Shown one piece after another: positions 9,043-19,109 of a DNA stretch of 64,000 bases. The notes under the pieces are model-generated. The model saw nothing but the letters and a program-made list of their open reading frames with translations, did not search any database and was not told the origin of the DNA. Numbering within the stretch: the first letter of the stretch is position 1; the number at the start of each line of letters is the position of its first letter. A program made the position numbers and the translations under genes. Origin of the DNA: Methanobacteriota archaeon (GTDB lineage Archaea > Halobacteriota > Methanomicrobia > Methanomicrobiales > Methanospirillaceae); contig JAKPPV010000010.1 of assembly GCA_029547145.1 (NCBI GenBank), positions 1 to 64,000 on the forward strand. The letters are read 5' to 3'.

Positions 9043-11844
9043 TCACTCAATCGTGATCGCCGGCTTGTAGGGGAGCGCCGCGCCGGCCCTGGCCCCGGTC
9101 GACTCCTCCGCGGCGACGATCCGGACGGGCAGGCCGAACGTCTGCTCAAGGAATGCACGGGCCCCGTTGAAGATTGATGCCTCGTCGATGTCGACGTTGA
9201 GGAGGCCCTCGACGATCGAGGGGGGGAGCCGGTGGATCAGGCTCGTGCACTGTTTTGCCGCGTCTGCCGCCTCCTTCCCGCGCCGGCGCATCTGTTCGTC
9301 CTTCATCACGTCCCGCAGGGCGGCCTGACGGTCTTCTGACGACGCAATCGTCCTGAAGACCGACCATTTCCAGGAGGGCGCCACCGCAATCTCGATCGCC
9401 TTCGGTGTGATCGGGAGGAGCTTGATGATCGACTCGATATCCTCGACCGTGCGGCTGAGGAGCTCCTCGCCGAGCTCGAGTCCGGTGTCGATCCGGGCCG
9501 GGTCCGCCTCCGGCCAGGGGGCATACGAGACCAGGCCGTCGTCGGTGAAGGCCTGCCAGAGGGACTCGCAGGTGAACGGGATGAACGGGGCGAGCATCCG
9601 CACCCAGACCGAGCAGAGCTCGCGGACGGCAGGACTGCTCCGCCTCCCATCCGGCTGCCGGCGCCAGAACCATCGCAGGTCGCCCTCGACCCCGAAGTAC
9701 GCCTCCTGCAGCGCCTGGCGGGTCTGGAAGAGCTCCAGGGCGGTCGTCGTCCGGTCGATGTGGTGCTGCAGGCGGCTCAGAAGCCAGGCATCGATCGGAG
9801 TGGCCGGACCGTCGTCGGCGAGGGCCTCCCTGACCGTCGCCTCGAACCGCTCGATCTGCCGGCGCGTCGAGACGACGAGCTCGTTGCGCCAGTCGAAGTC
9901 CTGCCAGGGCTCGGCCGAACCCATCAGAAACATCCTGACCGTGTCCGCACCGAACTCGGAGAGGGCGTCCTCGAGCAGGACGACGTTCCCCTTGGACGAG
10001 GACATCTTCGCGCCGTTCAACAGCCCCATGCCGAAGACGACCATCCCGCGTGGCTGGAGTTCGGGCGGGAAGATCGCCGCGTGGTGGAAGAGCTGGAAGG
10101 TGAGGTGGTTCGAGATCAGGTCCTTTGCCGAGAACCGGAAGTCGTACGGGTACCAGCTCAGGAACTCCTGACGGAGCGGCTCGAGGGCCTCCCTTTCCGC
10201 GAGCCCGTCAGACTCCCGGCCGAGGAAGATGTAGTCGAAGGCCGCCGGCGTGAGGAGGGACGGGTCCAGTTCCCGGATCCGGTGGGCGATCGTGTAGTAG
10301 GCCATGTAGATGGTGGAGTCCGAGAGCGGCTCGATCAGCCAGGCGGGATCCCAGGGGAGGCGCGTCCCGAGGCCGACGCGGCGGGTGCACGCCCAGTCGC
10401 GGAGCCAGTCCACGGTCCGTTCGAACTCGGCACGGACCTCGGACGGCACCAGCGACACCCGGGGCAGGACGTCCCGGACCTTCTGCTTCCATGCCTCGTC
10501 CGAGTAGGTCAGGAACCACTGGTCGTGAAGGATCTTGACGTTGACACGGCTCCCGCACCGGCAGACGACCGGGCGGGTGTCGAACTCGTACATCACGCTC
10601 GAGCCGTGCTCGCTGATCAGCAGCTCCCCGATCGCGTCCCGCGCCTCGCGGACCGGGAGGCCTCCGTAGCGGGCGTAGAGCCGCCCCTTCGAGAACTCGG
10701 CGCTGTAGACCTCCTGGGTCAGGGCCTCCATCCGTGTATCGTGCTGGTTGGTGATCCGTGCCCGCTCGACCGCGTCGCGGGCAGGACACTCGCCGTACCC
10801 CTCCACCTCGATGAGGGGGCGGGGGACGATCCCGGTGTACCGGCCCGCCTGCTGAAGGTCACGGAGGGCGATATAGTCGAACGGCGCGTGGGCCGGCACG
10901 GACATCACGACGCCGGTCGCCATCCCGGGGTCGACGAACTCCGCGGGAAGGATCGGGACCTCACCGGAGAGGGGATGGGTGACCACCTGGTCGACGAGCG
11001 AAGCCCCGGGGACCTCCTCGATCACCCGGACCAGATGGTCCTGGAGGGCGAGCTTCTCCGCCGCCTCGCGTGAGACGAGCCAGGGCACACCATCCACCTC
11101 GGCACGGACGTAGGTCACGTTCGGGTTCACCCAGAGGTTTGTCACCCCGTAGACCGTCTCGGGCCGCAGCGTTGCCGTCGGCACGATCGTCTCTTTCCAG
11201 CGGAAGATGACCAGCACGAACCGGATCACCTCGGCCCGGTCGCCCTCGAGGAGGTCGTGGTCCCCGACGGGGTTGTCGCACAGCGGGCAGTACCGCACCG
11301 GGTGGGCACCCCGGACCACGTAGCCCTGCTCCTTCAGACGCCCGAACTGCCACTCGATGAACCGGCTGTAATGCGGGTCCACGGTCGTGAAACGCCGCCG
11401 CCAGTCGATCGAGAGGCCCGCCATGCGCATCACCCGCTCGTACTCGTCCGAGAAGTAGCGCACGATCTCGATCGGGTCGACGAACCGGTCCAGCACGTCG
11501 GACGGAACCCGGTAGAGGTCACCGTAGAGCCAGAGGGCGTCCGGGTCCCGGTTCGCGATCCGCTTCGAGATCCCGATGACGGGGGCGCCGGTCACGTGAA
11601 ACGCCATCGGGTAGAGCACCCGCCGGCCCCGCATCCGCCAGAACCGGGCGACCACGTCGGGCACCAGGTAGGTCCTCCCGTGGCCCACGTGCATCGCACC
11701 CGATGGGTAGGGGTAGGCGACGGTCAGGTAAAACTTCCCGGCACCGGGCCCGGGGTCCACCGAGAATGCGTCCGTCCACCGACTGCGGATCTCAGCCTCC
11801 ATCGACTGTTTCTCATTCAGTTCTTCCATCTCCATCTCTCCCAT
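9043..11844 (-). CDS. leuS: Leucyl-tRNA synthetase
   Basis: A 933-residue class I synthetase of the archaeal/eukaryotic type. Visible signatures are HVGH at residues 52-55 ([17 protein letters not shown]) and KMSSSKGN at about 611-618. A CP1 editing domain with [12 protein letters not shown] lies in the first half. The first residues ([13 protein letters not shown]) contain three in-frame ATGs within six codons, so the exact start is uncertain by a few residues. It is the last gene of the minus-strand run prepilin peptidase, hisI, PIN-ATPase, leuS, starting three bases after the PIN-ATPase stop. Confidence 0.96.
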   Translation of the reverse strand: MGEMEMEELNEKQSMEAEIRSRWTDAFSVDPGPGAGKFYLTVAYPYPSGAMHVGHGRTYLVPDVVARFWRMRGRRVLYPMAFHVTGAPVIGISKRIANRDPDALWLYGDLYRVPSDVLDRFVDPIEIVRYFSDEYERVMRMAGLSIDWRRRFTTVDPHYSRFIEWQFGRLKEQGYVVRGAHPVRYCPLCDNPVGDHDLLEGDRAEVIRFVLVIFRWKETIVPTATLRPETVYGVTNLWVNPNVTYVRAEVDGVPWLVSREAAEKLALQDHLVRVIEEVPGASLVDQVVTHPLSGEVPILPAEFVDPGMATGVVMSVPAHAPFDYIALRDLQQAGRYTGIVPRPLIEVEGYGECPARDAVERARITNQHDTRMEALTQEVYSAEFSKGRLYARYGGLPVREARDAIGELLISEHGSSVMYEFDTRPVVCRCGSRVNVKILHDQWFLTYSDEAWKQKVRDVLPRVSLVPSEVRAEFERTVDWLRDWACTRRVGLGTRLPWDPAWLIEPLSDSTIYMAYYTIAHRIRELDPSLLTPAAFDYIFLGRESDGLAEREALEPLRQEFLSWYPYDFRFSAKDLISNHLTFQLFHHAAIFPPELQPRGMVVFGMGLLNGAKMSSSKGNVVLLEDALSEFGADTVRMFLMGSAEPWQDFDWRNELVVSTRRQIERFEATVREALADDGPATPIDAWLLSRLQHHIDRTTTALELFQTRQALQEAYFGVEGDLRWFWRRQPDGRRSSPAVRELCSVWVRMLAPFIPFTCESLWQAFTDDGLVSYAPWPEADPARIDTGLELGEELLSRTVEDIESIIKLLPITPKAIEIAVAPSWKWSVFRTIASSEDRQAALRDVMKDEQMRRRGKEAADAAKQCTSLIHRLPPSIVEGLLNVDIDEASIFNGARAFLEQTFGLPVRIVAAEESTGARAGAALPYKPAITIE

Positions 11845-11847
11845 CCT

Positions 11848-13752
11848 CTAGACCGGTCGCATCCGGATGACCTCTCCGTTCGTGTAGCGTTTCTGCATCT
11901 CCTGGGCGATCGAACTGTTCCGGGCGAGGTGGATCTCACCGTGCTCGTTCACCGTTGCGGTGAAGAGGTACTCCTTGCCTGCGAAGACATCCACGATCTT
12001 GCCGCTCAGGTCCGGGACGATGATGGCGAGATACTTCCGATCGGTCCGGATGCGGATCCCGCCCTCGCCCGGCTCCCCGGCCGCTTCCTGGACCGGCTCC
12101 GGCACAGACTCGGACCGGGGGCGGATGTCGATACCAACCCCGACGCGGTTCACGATCGAGGCGACGTTCTTGCCCCCCTTTCCGATCGCGGCCGGTACGT
12201 CCTTGTCGTCGATGTAGACCAGCGCCTTGGTGTCTGAGAGCATCCTGACCTCGACCGGTCCGTCCGTATACCGGCCGATCTCGCGCTGGATCTCCCGTTC
12301 CACGTTCCGCCAGCCGTTCCGATCACCCTTCTCCTCGTTCCCCCGGTCGGGTGCGGGCTCGACCGGTCCTGCGTGCCCGGCGGACCGTGACGTGCGGGCC
12401 GGCTCCTGCACGAGGGGCATGATCATCACCTCACCGTCGTACCGGAAGACCTCCAGGGCCCGCTCGCCCGTGTCGGCATTCAGCACCGTAACGACGGGCA
12501 TCACCGTCCCATCGCTCGGGATCGAATCCGGGGCCCGGAGCCCGAACTGGAGGTCGTAGACCAGGCGCGCCTCTCCCTCCTCGACGATCACAATCGTATC
12601 AATGACGCGGGAGAGCGTACCGAAGTCGAGACGGTTCAGGAACCGGAGGAGCACGGCGTGGATGTTCTCGGCGTGGAGGACCCCGATCATACCCACACCG
12701 GCCAGACGCATGTCCGCGAAGACACGGAAGTCCTCGGTACGACGGAGTTCGTCGTAGACGACGTAGTCGGGCCGGAGCAGCATCACCATCTCCGCCGTCG
12801 CCTCCATGCTGCCGTCGAGCGCGGTGTACTGCGAGATCAGATCGGGGACCTGCATGTCGCGCGGTGCCTCCATGGTCTTGATGATGAAACCCCGGGCGGA
12901 GAGGAACGTGGCACAGTTCTGGGCGAGCGTGGTCTTTCCGGACCCGGGCATCCCGGCGATCAGGACCCCTCCCTTCCTGCCGGTCAGGCGCTCCTTGAGC
13001 ATCTCCGCGCGGTCGTACTCGTCGAACGAGATATCGACCACCGGGCGGACGGCGGTGATCTCCATGCCGTCGACGAACGGTGACCGGGCGATCGCGATCC
13101 GCATCGACCCGATCTGGACGATCGTGATCCCGCGGCTCTCATGCTCGATGAATCCGTCGGGGCTCCGCTTCGCACGTTCCAGGATCTCCTGCGCGAGACC
13201 GACGAGTTCGTACTCGCTCGAGGGCTGATCGCGGATCCGGACGAGCCGGGCGTCCTGGACCGACCCGCGCCTGGCGTACGGAGGGACGTTCTCCTTCAGG
13301 TAGACCGCGAGCGTCTGCTCGTCGAAGAACTGGTCGATACCGAGGGGCGTGAACTCGCCGATCTCGGGCCGGAGGTACTGCACCTCGAGCCCTTTCGCCC
13401 GGGCCACCTCGGACTGCACCCGGTCGCTCGTTAAAAAGATCGCCCGGTGCTCGATCGCGACGGCCCGGATCATGGCATCGATCTCGCCGCCGGCGGCAAG
13501 GCGGACCTGGTCGAACGAGGGGCGCTCGCCAACGAACCGGACGGTGCACTGTCCCTCGGCGGCCATCCGGCAGAGTTGCTGGAGTTCGGCAAGGCCCGAG
13601 AAACCGATCTCCCGACCCTGGTTGGCCTGGGATTCGAGCTCGGCGACCACTGCCTCGGGGATGATGATCTCAGCGTCGGGGTATTCTCCCCTCGTGATCA
13701 GGGAGGTGATGCGTCCATCTATTATGACGCTCGTATCGGGGACCAGTTTCAT
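11848..13752 (-). CDS. PIN domain / PilT-type ATPase / KH domain fusion protein
   Basis: The 634-residue protein combines three modules. An N-terminal PIN nuclease-like domain (about 1-150) has early acidic residues Asp6 and Asp12 in VPDTSVIIDGRI. A VirB11/PilT-type ATPase follows with Walker A GMPGSGKTT (about 263-271). A KH RNA-binding domain (about 500-565) has the loop IGKGGKN. This architecture is known from archaeal PINc-ATPase proteins of poorly defined role, probably RNA-related. It lies 27 bases after hisI on the same strand, with GGTGG before the ATG. Confidence 0.85.
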   Translation of the reverse strand: MKLVPDTSVIIDGRITSLITRGEYPDAEIIIPEAVVAELESQANQGREIGFSGLAELQQLCRMAAEGQCTVRFVGERPSFDQVRLAAGGEIDAMIRAVAIEHRAIFLTSDRVQSEVARAKGLEVQYLRPEIGEFTPLGIDQFFDEQTLAVYLKENVPPYARRGSVQDARLVRIRDQPSSEYELVGLAQEILERAKRSPDGFIEHESRGITIVQIGSMRIAIARSPFVDGMEITAVRPVVDISFDEYDRAEMLKERLTGRKGGVLIAGMPGSGKTTLAQNCATFLSARGFIIKTMEAPRDMQVPDLISQYTALDGSMEATAEMVMLLRPDYVVYDELRRTEDFRVFADMRLAGVGMIGVLHAENIHAVLLRFLNRLDFGTLSRVIDTIVIVEEGEARLVYDLQFGLRAPDSIPSDGTVMPVVTVLNADTGERALEVFRYDGEVMIMPLVQEPARTSRSAGHAGPVEPAPDRGNEEKGDRNGWRNVEREIQREIGRYTDGPVEVRMLSDTKALVYIDDKDVPAAIGKGGKNVASIVNRVGVGIDIRPRSESVPEPVQEAAGEPGEGGIRIRTDRKYLAIIVPDLSGKIVDVFAGKEYLFTATVNEHGEIHLARNSSIAQEMQKRYTNGEVIRMRPV

Positions 13753-13779
13753 AAAAAAACCACCAACAGAGATCCGACA

Positions 13780-14145
13780 TCACGGCTTATTAGCATATAC
13801 CTTGGCGGGATCGACGAGGGGTTCCCCCAGGATCTCCCCGTCGATCGTCCTGTAAAAACAGCTCCGGTACCCGGTGTGGCAGGCCGCCCCGGCCTGTTCG
13901 ACCCGGTAGAGCAGGCAGTCCTCGTCGCAGTCGACCAGGATCTCACGCACCCGCTGAAGATGGCCGGACTCCTCGCCCTTCTTCCAGAGGCGCTGCCGGG
14001 AGCGGCTGAAGTAGTGGGCGTAACCGGTCTGTATCGTGAGGTGGAGGGCCTCGTCGTTCGCGTAGGCGACCATCAGCACATCGCCCGTCCCGGCGTCCTG
14101 AACGACGACCGGCACGAGCCCATCGGAATAGCGTATCGAAAGCAT
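13780..14145 (-). CDS. hisI: Phosphoribosyl-AMP cyclohydrolase
   Basis: This 121-residue enzyme opens the adenine ring of phosphoribosyl-AMP, the third step of histidine biosynthesis. The zinc/magnesium site is visible: DCDEDC at about residues 72-77 and the later CHTG (Cys89, His90), plus the [12 protein letters not shown] motif. It is a stand-alone HisI without the HisE domain. A GGAG Shine-Dalgarno lies in the gap after the prepilin peptidase stop. No other histidine genes are in the window. Confidence 0.95.
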   Translation of the reverse strand: MLSIRYSDGLVPVVVQDAGTGDVLMVAYANDEALHLTIQTGYAHYFSRSRQRLWKKGEESGHLQRVREILVDCDEDCLLYRVEQAGAACHTGYRSCFYRTIDGEILGEPLVDPAKVYANKP

Positions 14146-14156
14146 GGTTCATTCTC

Positions 14157-14939
14157 CTAGAGAAGGGATAGAAGATAGAAGACGGTGTCGCCCACCACCA
14201 GGGTCAAAAGGAACCCGACCGCGATCGGAACGATGAAGGGGACGCCATACGAGATCCAGACCGGCGATGCCTGGCGGATCAGTCCGATCTCATGAACGAA
14301 CTCCCCCGGATTCGCACGAAGCTCGCGGGTGTAGAGGCGCGTACCCCTGACCATCGCCCCCAGCGATTCGCCAAAGGAGAAGAACCGCCGCCGGACCTCT
14401 CCGTCGACAAGTGTGAGCTCCTCCATCACGAAGCCGAAGGCACGACCGTCCAGGATCTCGTCCGCCGTCACGGGGAACCCCCGGAGGCGTGCGAGGAGGG
14501 GTCCGCGCACCCCGCGCCGCCAGTTCTCAAAGAGGAGGGCCAGCGGGGCGAGAATGGCCGCCATCTCCGCGTGGACGAGCACGGGAAACGGAAAGAAACC
14601 GGGTGACCCGCCATCGAGGAGCGGGGGGAAGGGGAAGGTTGGGACCAGGAGGGTGATGAAGATGAGGGCCCAGGCATCGGCGCCACCGACCAGCCCCAGG
14701 GCCCCGAGGAGATAGAAACAGGCTGAAAAGACCCCGGAGACGACGAGAAGCCGTACCGCAAGCCCGGGATCGACCTGTACGAGCGAGGCGTAGAACCACG
14801 CCGTGCAGGGAGCCGCGAGCGCCAGCATCGGGTACCAGGTCCGAAACGGGACCCTTCGGTCACGGACGTCAAGGATCGATGCGTAGACCAGCGTGATGCC
14901 GATCGCTGCAGCCCCGATCAGGAGCGGGTTGAAGGCCAT
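14157..14939 (-). CDS. A24-family prepilin/prearchaellin peptidase
   Basis: A 260-residue polytopic membrane protein with about six hydrophobic helices. The two catalytic aspartates of the GxGD aspartyl protease family are visible: Asp24 (ASILDVRDRRVP) and Asp88 in the GGAD motif (LGLVGGADAW). Such enzymes remove class III signal peptides from archaellins and archaeal pilins. Two archaellin genes lie about 20 kb away and are plausible substrates. The frame continues to a GTG at 14957; the ATG at 14939 (MAFNPLLIGA) fits the topology better. It leads the operon with hisI. Confidence 0.88.
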   Translation of the reverse strand: MAFNPLLIGAAAIGITLVYASILDVRDRRVPFRTWYPMLALAAPCTAWFYASLVQVDPGLAVRLLVVSGVFSACFYLLGALGLVGGADAWALIFITLLVPTFPFPPLLDGGSPGFFPFPVLVHAEMAAILAPLALLFENWRRGVRGPLLARLRGFPVTADEILDGRAFGFVMEELTLVDGEVRRRFFSFGESLGAMVRGTRLYTRELRANPGEFVHEIGLIRQASPVWISYGVPFIVPIAVGFLLTLVVGDTVFYLLSLL

Positions 14940-15002
14940 GGGCGGATACAGGTGCACCGCCCGAGCGGATATGTCTGGCGTTTTCGAATGGAAAAAGGGG
15001 GA

Positions 15003-16403
15003 TCAGGAGAAGGTGAAGGAGTCCATGTCCTGGGAGCCGTACGAGAAGACCTTCAGGGTATGTACCCCCTCCTCCAGGTGAAGCCGGACCGGCCTGGTCG
15101 TCCTGAAGGTGTCCTTGCCCGTCGCAGGCACCCAGACCGTGACACGGTTCTGGGGATGGCATTCATCGATGATCTTGAACCACTGCCCGCCCCTCAGAGA
15201 CGAGACGCGGGCGGTGACCTGGTAGTCCCCCGTCTGCCGGACATCGACCGTGTAGCGGAGCCACTCGCGGAACCGGGTCCCCGTCAGGTAGTACCCCCCG
15301 TCCACGTCATTCTTCCGGATCGCAATGGTCCCGTTCCGGTAGACCGTGTTCGAGACCGGCGCCGGTGTGAAGTACCCGCGCCCGGGACCCCCAAGGTCAT
15401 AATCCTCCGCCTGGATCGTCCCGGGGATCGACCGGATGGCGATGAACGGACGGGAGCCGATGCCGGAATCCGTCGCCGTCCTCGTCACCTTCGGCGTGGG
15501 CGTCTCCCCCGGCGTCGGGGTCCTGTCCGGTTTCGCTGTCTCCCCGGGGGTGGGCGTGTCTGTCGGCCCCGGGCTCGCCCCCTCCGGATGGGCGGCGAGC
15601 GGGAGGTAATCGACGTTCTCGTCGTTGAGCCGGTACGGTGTCGTCAGCAGGCCATCCTTCTGCTCTCCCCCGGCGGAGACGCCGCCCCCGGCAGGGTCGA
15701 GCCAGCAGTTACCACCGATGATCCGACCACCCACGATGTTCGGGCCGTCACGCCGCTCGACGCTCCACCGGTTACCCGGGGTCGCTCCGTTCACGAAGAA
15801 GACGTTCTTTTTGTTCTGGAAGAGGTTGTTCGCGATGGTGTTCGCCGTGGACCCGTAGATCGAGATGCCGGCGATCGCGTTCCCGGTGATCCGGCACCCG
15901 GTGAGCTGGTTCCGGGTCGAGCCCGTCAGGACGACACCGTAGCTGTTCGACGTGAACCGGGAGTCCGATACGGTGGAGTCGGAGGCGGGGTTGAAGGCGA
16001 GTCCGAAGTAGTTGTCGGAGGCGGTCACACCATCAATACGCCCGTTGTGAACCCCCCAGAAGTAGATACCGTAGAAATAGTCCTGCGTCCTGATATTCCG
16101 GATCACGACGTTCGATACCGGCCCGGACCCGTGGACCAGGATTCCCGCCGAGTTCGCGGCGTCGACACCGCGGATCAGGTGCCCCTTTCCGTCGAGGACC
16201 ACGTCGTCGCACCGTATCTCGATACAGACCGGCTCTTTCGAGCCCAGGATATCCTTCGTCAACTCATAGGTCCCGGGTTTCTCGATCACCACGGGGCCCG
16301 TCACTGCAACGGCTGAACCGATCCCGACCAGGCATCCCAGGAGGAGCATGCCGAGCATCAGCCAACGCGCGAGAGCCATCCCTTCTCGTCTGAGGCAGAG
16401 CAT
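15003..16403 (-). CDS. Secreted right-handed beta-helix (NosD-like) protein with C-terminal CBM-like domain
   Basis: A surface protein of about 466 residues. After a signal peptide (LMLGMLLLGCLVGIGSAVA) come repeated parallel beta-helix rungs of the NosD/PbH1 type (GILVHGSGPVSNVVIRNI, TSNSYGVVLTGSTRNQLTG). A Thr/Pro linker with repeated TPTPGET units follows, then a C-terminal beta-sandwich resembling a CBM6/35 carbohydrate-binding domain (IPGTIQAEDYDLGGPG). Such proteins often bind or modify surface glycans. The start is uncertain: ATG at 16403 has GGTTGACG upstream, while the ATG at 16379 has a GGG run directly before it. Confidence 0.8.
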   Translation of the reverse strand: MLCLRREGMALARWLMLGMLLLGCLVGIGSAVAVTGPVVIEKPGTYELTKDILGSKEPVCIEIRCDDVVLDGKGHLIRGVDAANSAGILVHGSGPVSNVVIRNIRTQDYFYGIYFWGVHNGRIDGVTASDNYFGLAFNPASDSTVSDSRFTSNSYGVVLTGSTRNQLTGCRITGNAIAGISIYGSTANTIANNLFQNKKNVFFVNGATPGNRWSVERRDGPNIVGGRIIGGNCWLDPAGGGVSAGGEQKDGLLTTPYRLNDENVDYLPLAAHPEGASPGPTDTPTPGETAKPDRTPTPGETPTPKVTRTATDSGIGSRPFIAIRSIPGTIQAEDYDLGGPGRGYFTPAPVSNTVYRNGTIAIRKNDVDGGYYLTGTRFREWLRYTVDVRQTGDYQVTARVSSLRGGQWFKIIDECHPQNRVTVWVPATGKDTFRTTRPVRLHLEEGVHTLKVFSYGSQDMDSFTFS

Positions 16404-16586
16404 CGTCAACCACGTGCGTTTGTCGATCGCGGGGAGACGGTCGGTGGAGAGAACCGTTCCCACCGCAGATATGAATAACGCAACACAGTATGTGTCATCT
16501 CCCCTAATGAGGGTTACGATATTTTCCGGTCTGGGGGGATACCGTAAAATCGGAAAATTTTCGTTATTTTCAAAAAAAGCGAGACA

Positions 16587-17159
16587 TTATTCCGATTCCG
16601 GGATAGATCCCCCCTCCAGGTGTTGCTCGAGGAGCCGGAGGGCCTCGAGCTCGTCCGGGCCCCCGCACCGCCGCACCACCTGGGCGTGGTGGGTGATCAG
16701 GCGGAAGAGCCAGGGGTCGCGGTTCCGAAGGAACCGTGTCGCATGGACGGTCGCCTCGATCACGGCGCACCGACCCCGGTTGAACGGAAGGCACCGGCTC
16801 GTCAGCACCTCCTCGCCGACGACCGAGAGGCGCACCAGGAGCGCCTCGGGGGTCTCGCGCGCCACCTCTGCCGCACAGGCGACGTACCCGTCGGCCCCGG
16901 AGAGGCGGTCCCACCCAAGTTCGGGGATCGGAACGAACGAGGAGGCGGGGAGGTCGTCGAAGGCGGTGCGGACGAAGAGGATGGGGTCCTGCACCACGTT
17001 CGCCACGAGCCAGCCCTCCTTTGCCACGTTCTCGGCCGTATGGCTCCCCCGGAAGAGGACCGCAGAGAGACCGGCCGGCCGGGCGTGGATCCCGATCGGT
17101 GCCGCGTTCAGCCGCGTGGTTGCGATCACCTCGCTGATGCCCGAACCTAGGAGTCCCAT
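16587..17159 (-). CDS. DUF447-family protein (split-barrel fold)
   Basis: A 190-residue protein starting MGLLGSGISEVIATTRLNAAP. The N-terminal pattern and the HTAENVAKEGWLVANVVQDP segment match the archaeal DUF447 family, which is related to flavin-reductase-like split barrels. Function is not established; FMN binding is possible by analogy. It overlaps the end of the CitG-like gene by 13 bases and is therefore the third gene of the mmp9/CitG-like/DUF447 operon. The frame runs further upstream inside the CitG-like gene, but conservation should start at this ATG. Confidence 0.8.
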   Translation of the reverse strand: MGLLGSGISEVIATTRLNAAPIGIHARPAGLSAVLFRGSHTAENVAKEGWLVANVVQDPILFVRTAFDDLPASSFVPIPELGWDRLSGADGYVACAAEVARETPEALLVRLSVVGEEVLTSRCLPFNRGRCAVIEATVHATRFLRNRDPWLFRLITHHAQVVRRCGGPDELEALRLLEQHLEGGSIPESE

Positions 17160-17977
17160 CTCCACCCCTCCTCGAGCGCCAGGTAGATCGCCCCGATCGT
17201 GATGTCCGCGAGCGAACCGGGGTTGACGTGCTGTGCGATGCACCAGTCGTCGAGGGCTCCGACGGGCTGTCGTCCCTCCAGGACGGCACGGGCACGGGCA
17301 CGCGTCTCCTCGGCGAGGGCCGGACCGTGTTTCTTGACGATGAACGTGTCGATCTCGTCCGCGAGCAGGGAGAGGAAGAGGCGCCTGACCGCCGTCCGGG
17401 GTTCAGGGTCTTCGAGCAGCATCCGGGCTCCGCGGGAGCAGAGGACGAACCCGTTCGTCCACTCCCGCGCCACCATGTCGCGTCCGGACGAGTGGGCCAT
17501 GACGTCCAGCAGGGTCATGCCGCGCCGGCGGAGCAGATCGGCCGACCCCGGGTCGTTCACGTCCAGCTCGTCGGTCTCGTTCACCCTTACGCGCGTCAGG
17601 GCGAAGGCCCGGAAAAAGGCGACCGCATCCTCGACGGTCGTCTCTTCGACCGCCCGCCGGGCCTCCTCGACCCCCCCTCCGTAGACGAGGGGGATGAGGA
17701 GAAGAAAGGCTCCGAAGTGGGTATTCCCCCCGGAATGGCAGGAGGTGGCGCGGACCGCCTGCTCGATCAGGGACCCGAGCCCGGCGCTCCGGGCCTCGGC
17801 CGCCTCGAGAGGAGAACGGGCGGCCAGGCTGGAGACGATGAAGTGCTCGAGGCGTGTCTCGGCGTAGTCGTGGCAGCGGTCCACGTTGCCGGGCTTCGGG
17901 GATGCGAGAACCTCCAGGACCATCGCGAGCTGTGCCCGTTCTGCCCTGGACGCGGGGAAACCACAGAGGCCCGGCAT
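17147..17977 (-). CDS. CitG/MdcB-like triphosphoribosyl-dephospho-CoA synthase homologue
   Basis: A 276-residue, mostly helical protein with the CitG family signatures: SPKPGNVDRCHDYAETRLEHF near the N-terminus and CHSGGNTHFGAFLLLIPL in the middle. CitG transfers ATP-derived ribose phosphate to dephospho-CoA to make the citrate lyase prosthetic group. No citrate lyase genes are seen here and the neighbours are methanogen-specific, so the substrate is probably different. It starts four bases after the mmp9-like stop and overlaps the DUF447 gene. Confidence 0.8.
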   Translation of the reverse strand: MPGLCGFPASRAERAQLAMVLEVLASPKPGNVDRCHDYAETRLEHFIVSSLAARSPLEAAEARSAGLGSLIEQAVRATSCHSGGNTHFGAFLLLIPLVYGGGVEEARRAVEETTVEDAVAFFRAFALTRVRVNETDELDVNDPGSADLLRRRGMTLLDVMAHSSGRDMVAREWTNGFVLCSRGARMLLEDPEPRTAVRRLFLSLLADEIDTFIVKKHGPALAEETRARARAVLEGRQPVGALDDWCIAQHVNPGSLADITIGAIYLALEEGWRWDS

Positions 17978-17981
17978 GGTT

Positions 17982-19109
17982 TCAGCCGACGGGACGCGGT
18001 GGGAAGACCTCGTCCATGATCCGTTCGGAAAGGCGACGCTTGGCCTGCATATAGTCCCGCTTCGTGAGGCCCATCTTCTGGAGGGTGACGTCCCGGAACA
18101 TGCAGGGCGACGAGGCCTTGCAGCACCAGGCCAGCGACCCGAAGCAGGTCTGGGGACCCCCCTCGAGCGGAGTCTCCCGGACCCCGTCCATCTTGAGCGC
18201 GATGTATCGTTCCCGGCTCATCCCGATCTTCTCGAGGGTCGGGATGAGCGGGCACGACTTGACGGGCATGCAGCAGAACGTCAGGGATCGGATATCGCCC
18301 CCCCGGCAGAGCTGTTTCGGGGAGTTGTACCACCCCTGCTCATCCTGGAGGCGGGTGATCGCGGCGTCGAGTCCGGCAAGCGTCCGTTCGTTCGCCCCGC
18401 GCGCGAGCGAGATCAGATCGGCCCCGTGAGAGAACATCTCTCGCATCCGTTCGAAGGTCGTCATCGAATTGTTCGCGATCAGGACGAGAGGAGCGGTGTT
18501 CCGGATCTCCCGGATCTTCGGATAGCCGAAGTCCATCAGGTCGACGTGCAGCACCTCCGCTCCCGCCTCCCAGCACCGCCGGGCCAGCCGGCGGTCGTCT
18601 TCTGCCACGCCGGCCCGGACCTTCACGGAGACCGAGAAGCCCTCGTCCGCGAGCGCGGCGACCATCGCCTCGAGGGCGCCCATGTCCCGGGCGAGTGCCT
18701 CGCCTGCCCCGACGGCGACCATCTCGGGCTGCCGGCAGTGGGCGTCGATCTCGTACACGACCGAGCGACCGAGCGACCGGGCGACCCGGAGCAGCCCCTC
18801 GGGGGAGGAGGCACGCAAGTTGAGGCCGACGACGAGACCGGTGCCGGAGAGGGCATCCACCTCTCGCTTGAGCGCGCTGATCGGATCGTCCACCAGGAAC
18901 TCGGCGCGTCCCCTCGCCGACATCTGCCGGGAGGCCTCGAGCGTGGGCTCGTCGACCGAGTACCCGCCGAGGAAGGTGGCGCCGACGTGCGCAGCGCGGG
19001 CGAGCGTGTACGCGGCATCGACCACCCCCGCCATCGAGGCGAGGGCGATCGGCGTCCTGACCGCGGAGCCGTTGATACGGAGCGAAAAACGCTCATCCTG
19101 CACCGCCAT
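17982..19109 (-). CDS. Methanogenesis marker protein 9-like (Dus-type TIM barrel)
   Basis: The 375-residue product has a dihydrouridine synthase/dihydroorotate dehydrogenase-like TIM barrel (ALASMAGVVDAAYTLARA; HVDLMDFGYPKIREI). A Cys-rich C-terminal domain follows, with CCMPVKSC and CCKASSPCMFRD, a candidate Fe-S cluster region. This combination matches methanogenesis marker 9, a family found in methanogens and their relatives with unknown reaction. The frame is open for 70 more codons upstream, but those cross the divergent cfbA start; the ATG at 19109 (MAVQDERFSL) is preferred. It leads the operon with the CitG-like and DUF447 genes. Confidence 0.85.
   Translation of the reverse strand: MAVQDERFSLRINGSAVRTPIALASMAGVVDAAYTLARAAHVGATFLGGYSVDEPTLEASRQMSARGRAEFLVDDPISALKREVDALSGTGLVVGLNLRASSPEGLLRVARSLGRSVVYEIDAHCRQPEMVAVGAGEALARDMGALEAMVAALADEGFSVSVKVRAGVAEDDRRLARRCWEAGAEVLHVDLMDFGYPKIREIRNTAPLVLIANNSMTTFERMREMFSHGADLISLARGANERTLAGLDAAITRLQDEQGWYNSPKQLCRGGDIRSLTFCCMPVKSCPLIPTLEKIGMSRERYIALKMDGVRETPLEGGPQTCFGSLAWCCKASSPCMFRDVTLQKMGLTKRDYMQAKRRLSERIMDEVFPPRPVG

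Noticed and set aside
15480-15600. Short tandem-like repeats
   Set aside because: They encode the TPTPGET linker of the beta-helix protein and are not a separate DNA repeat.
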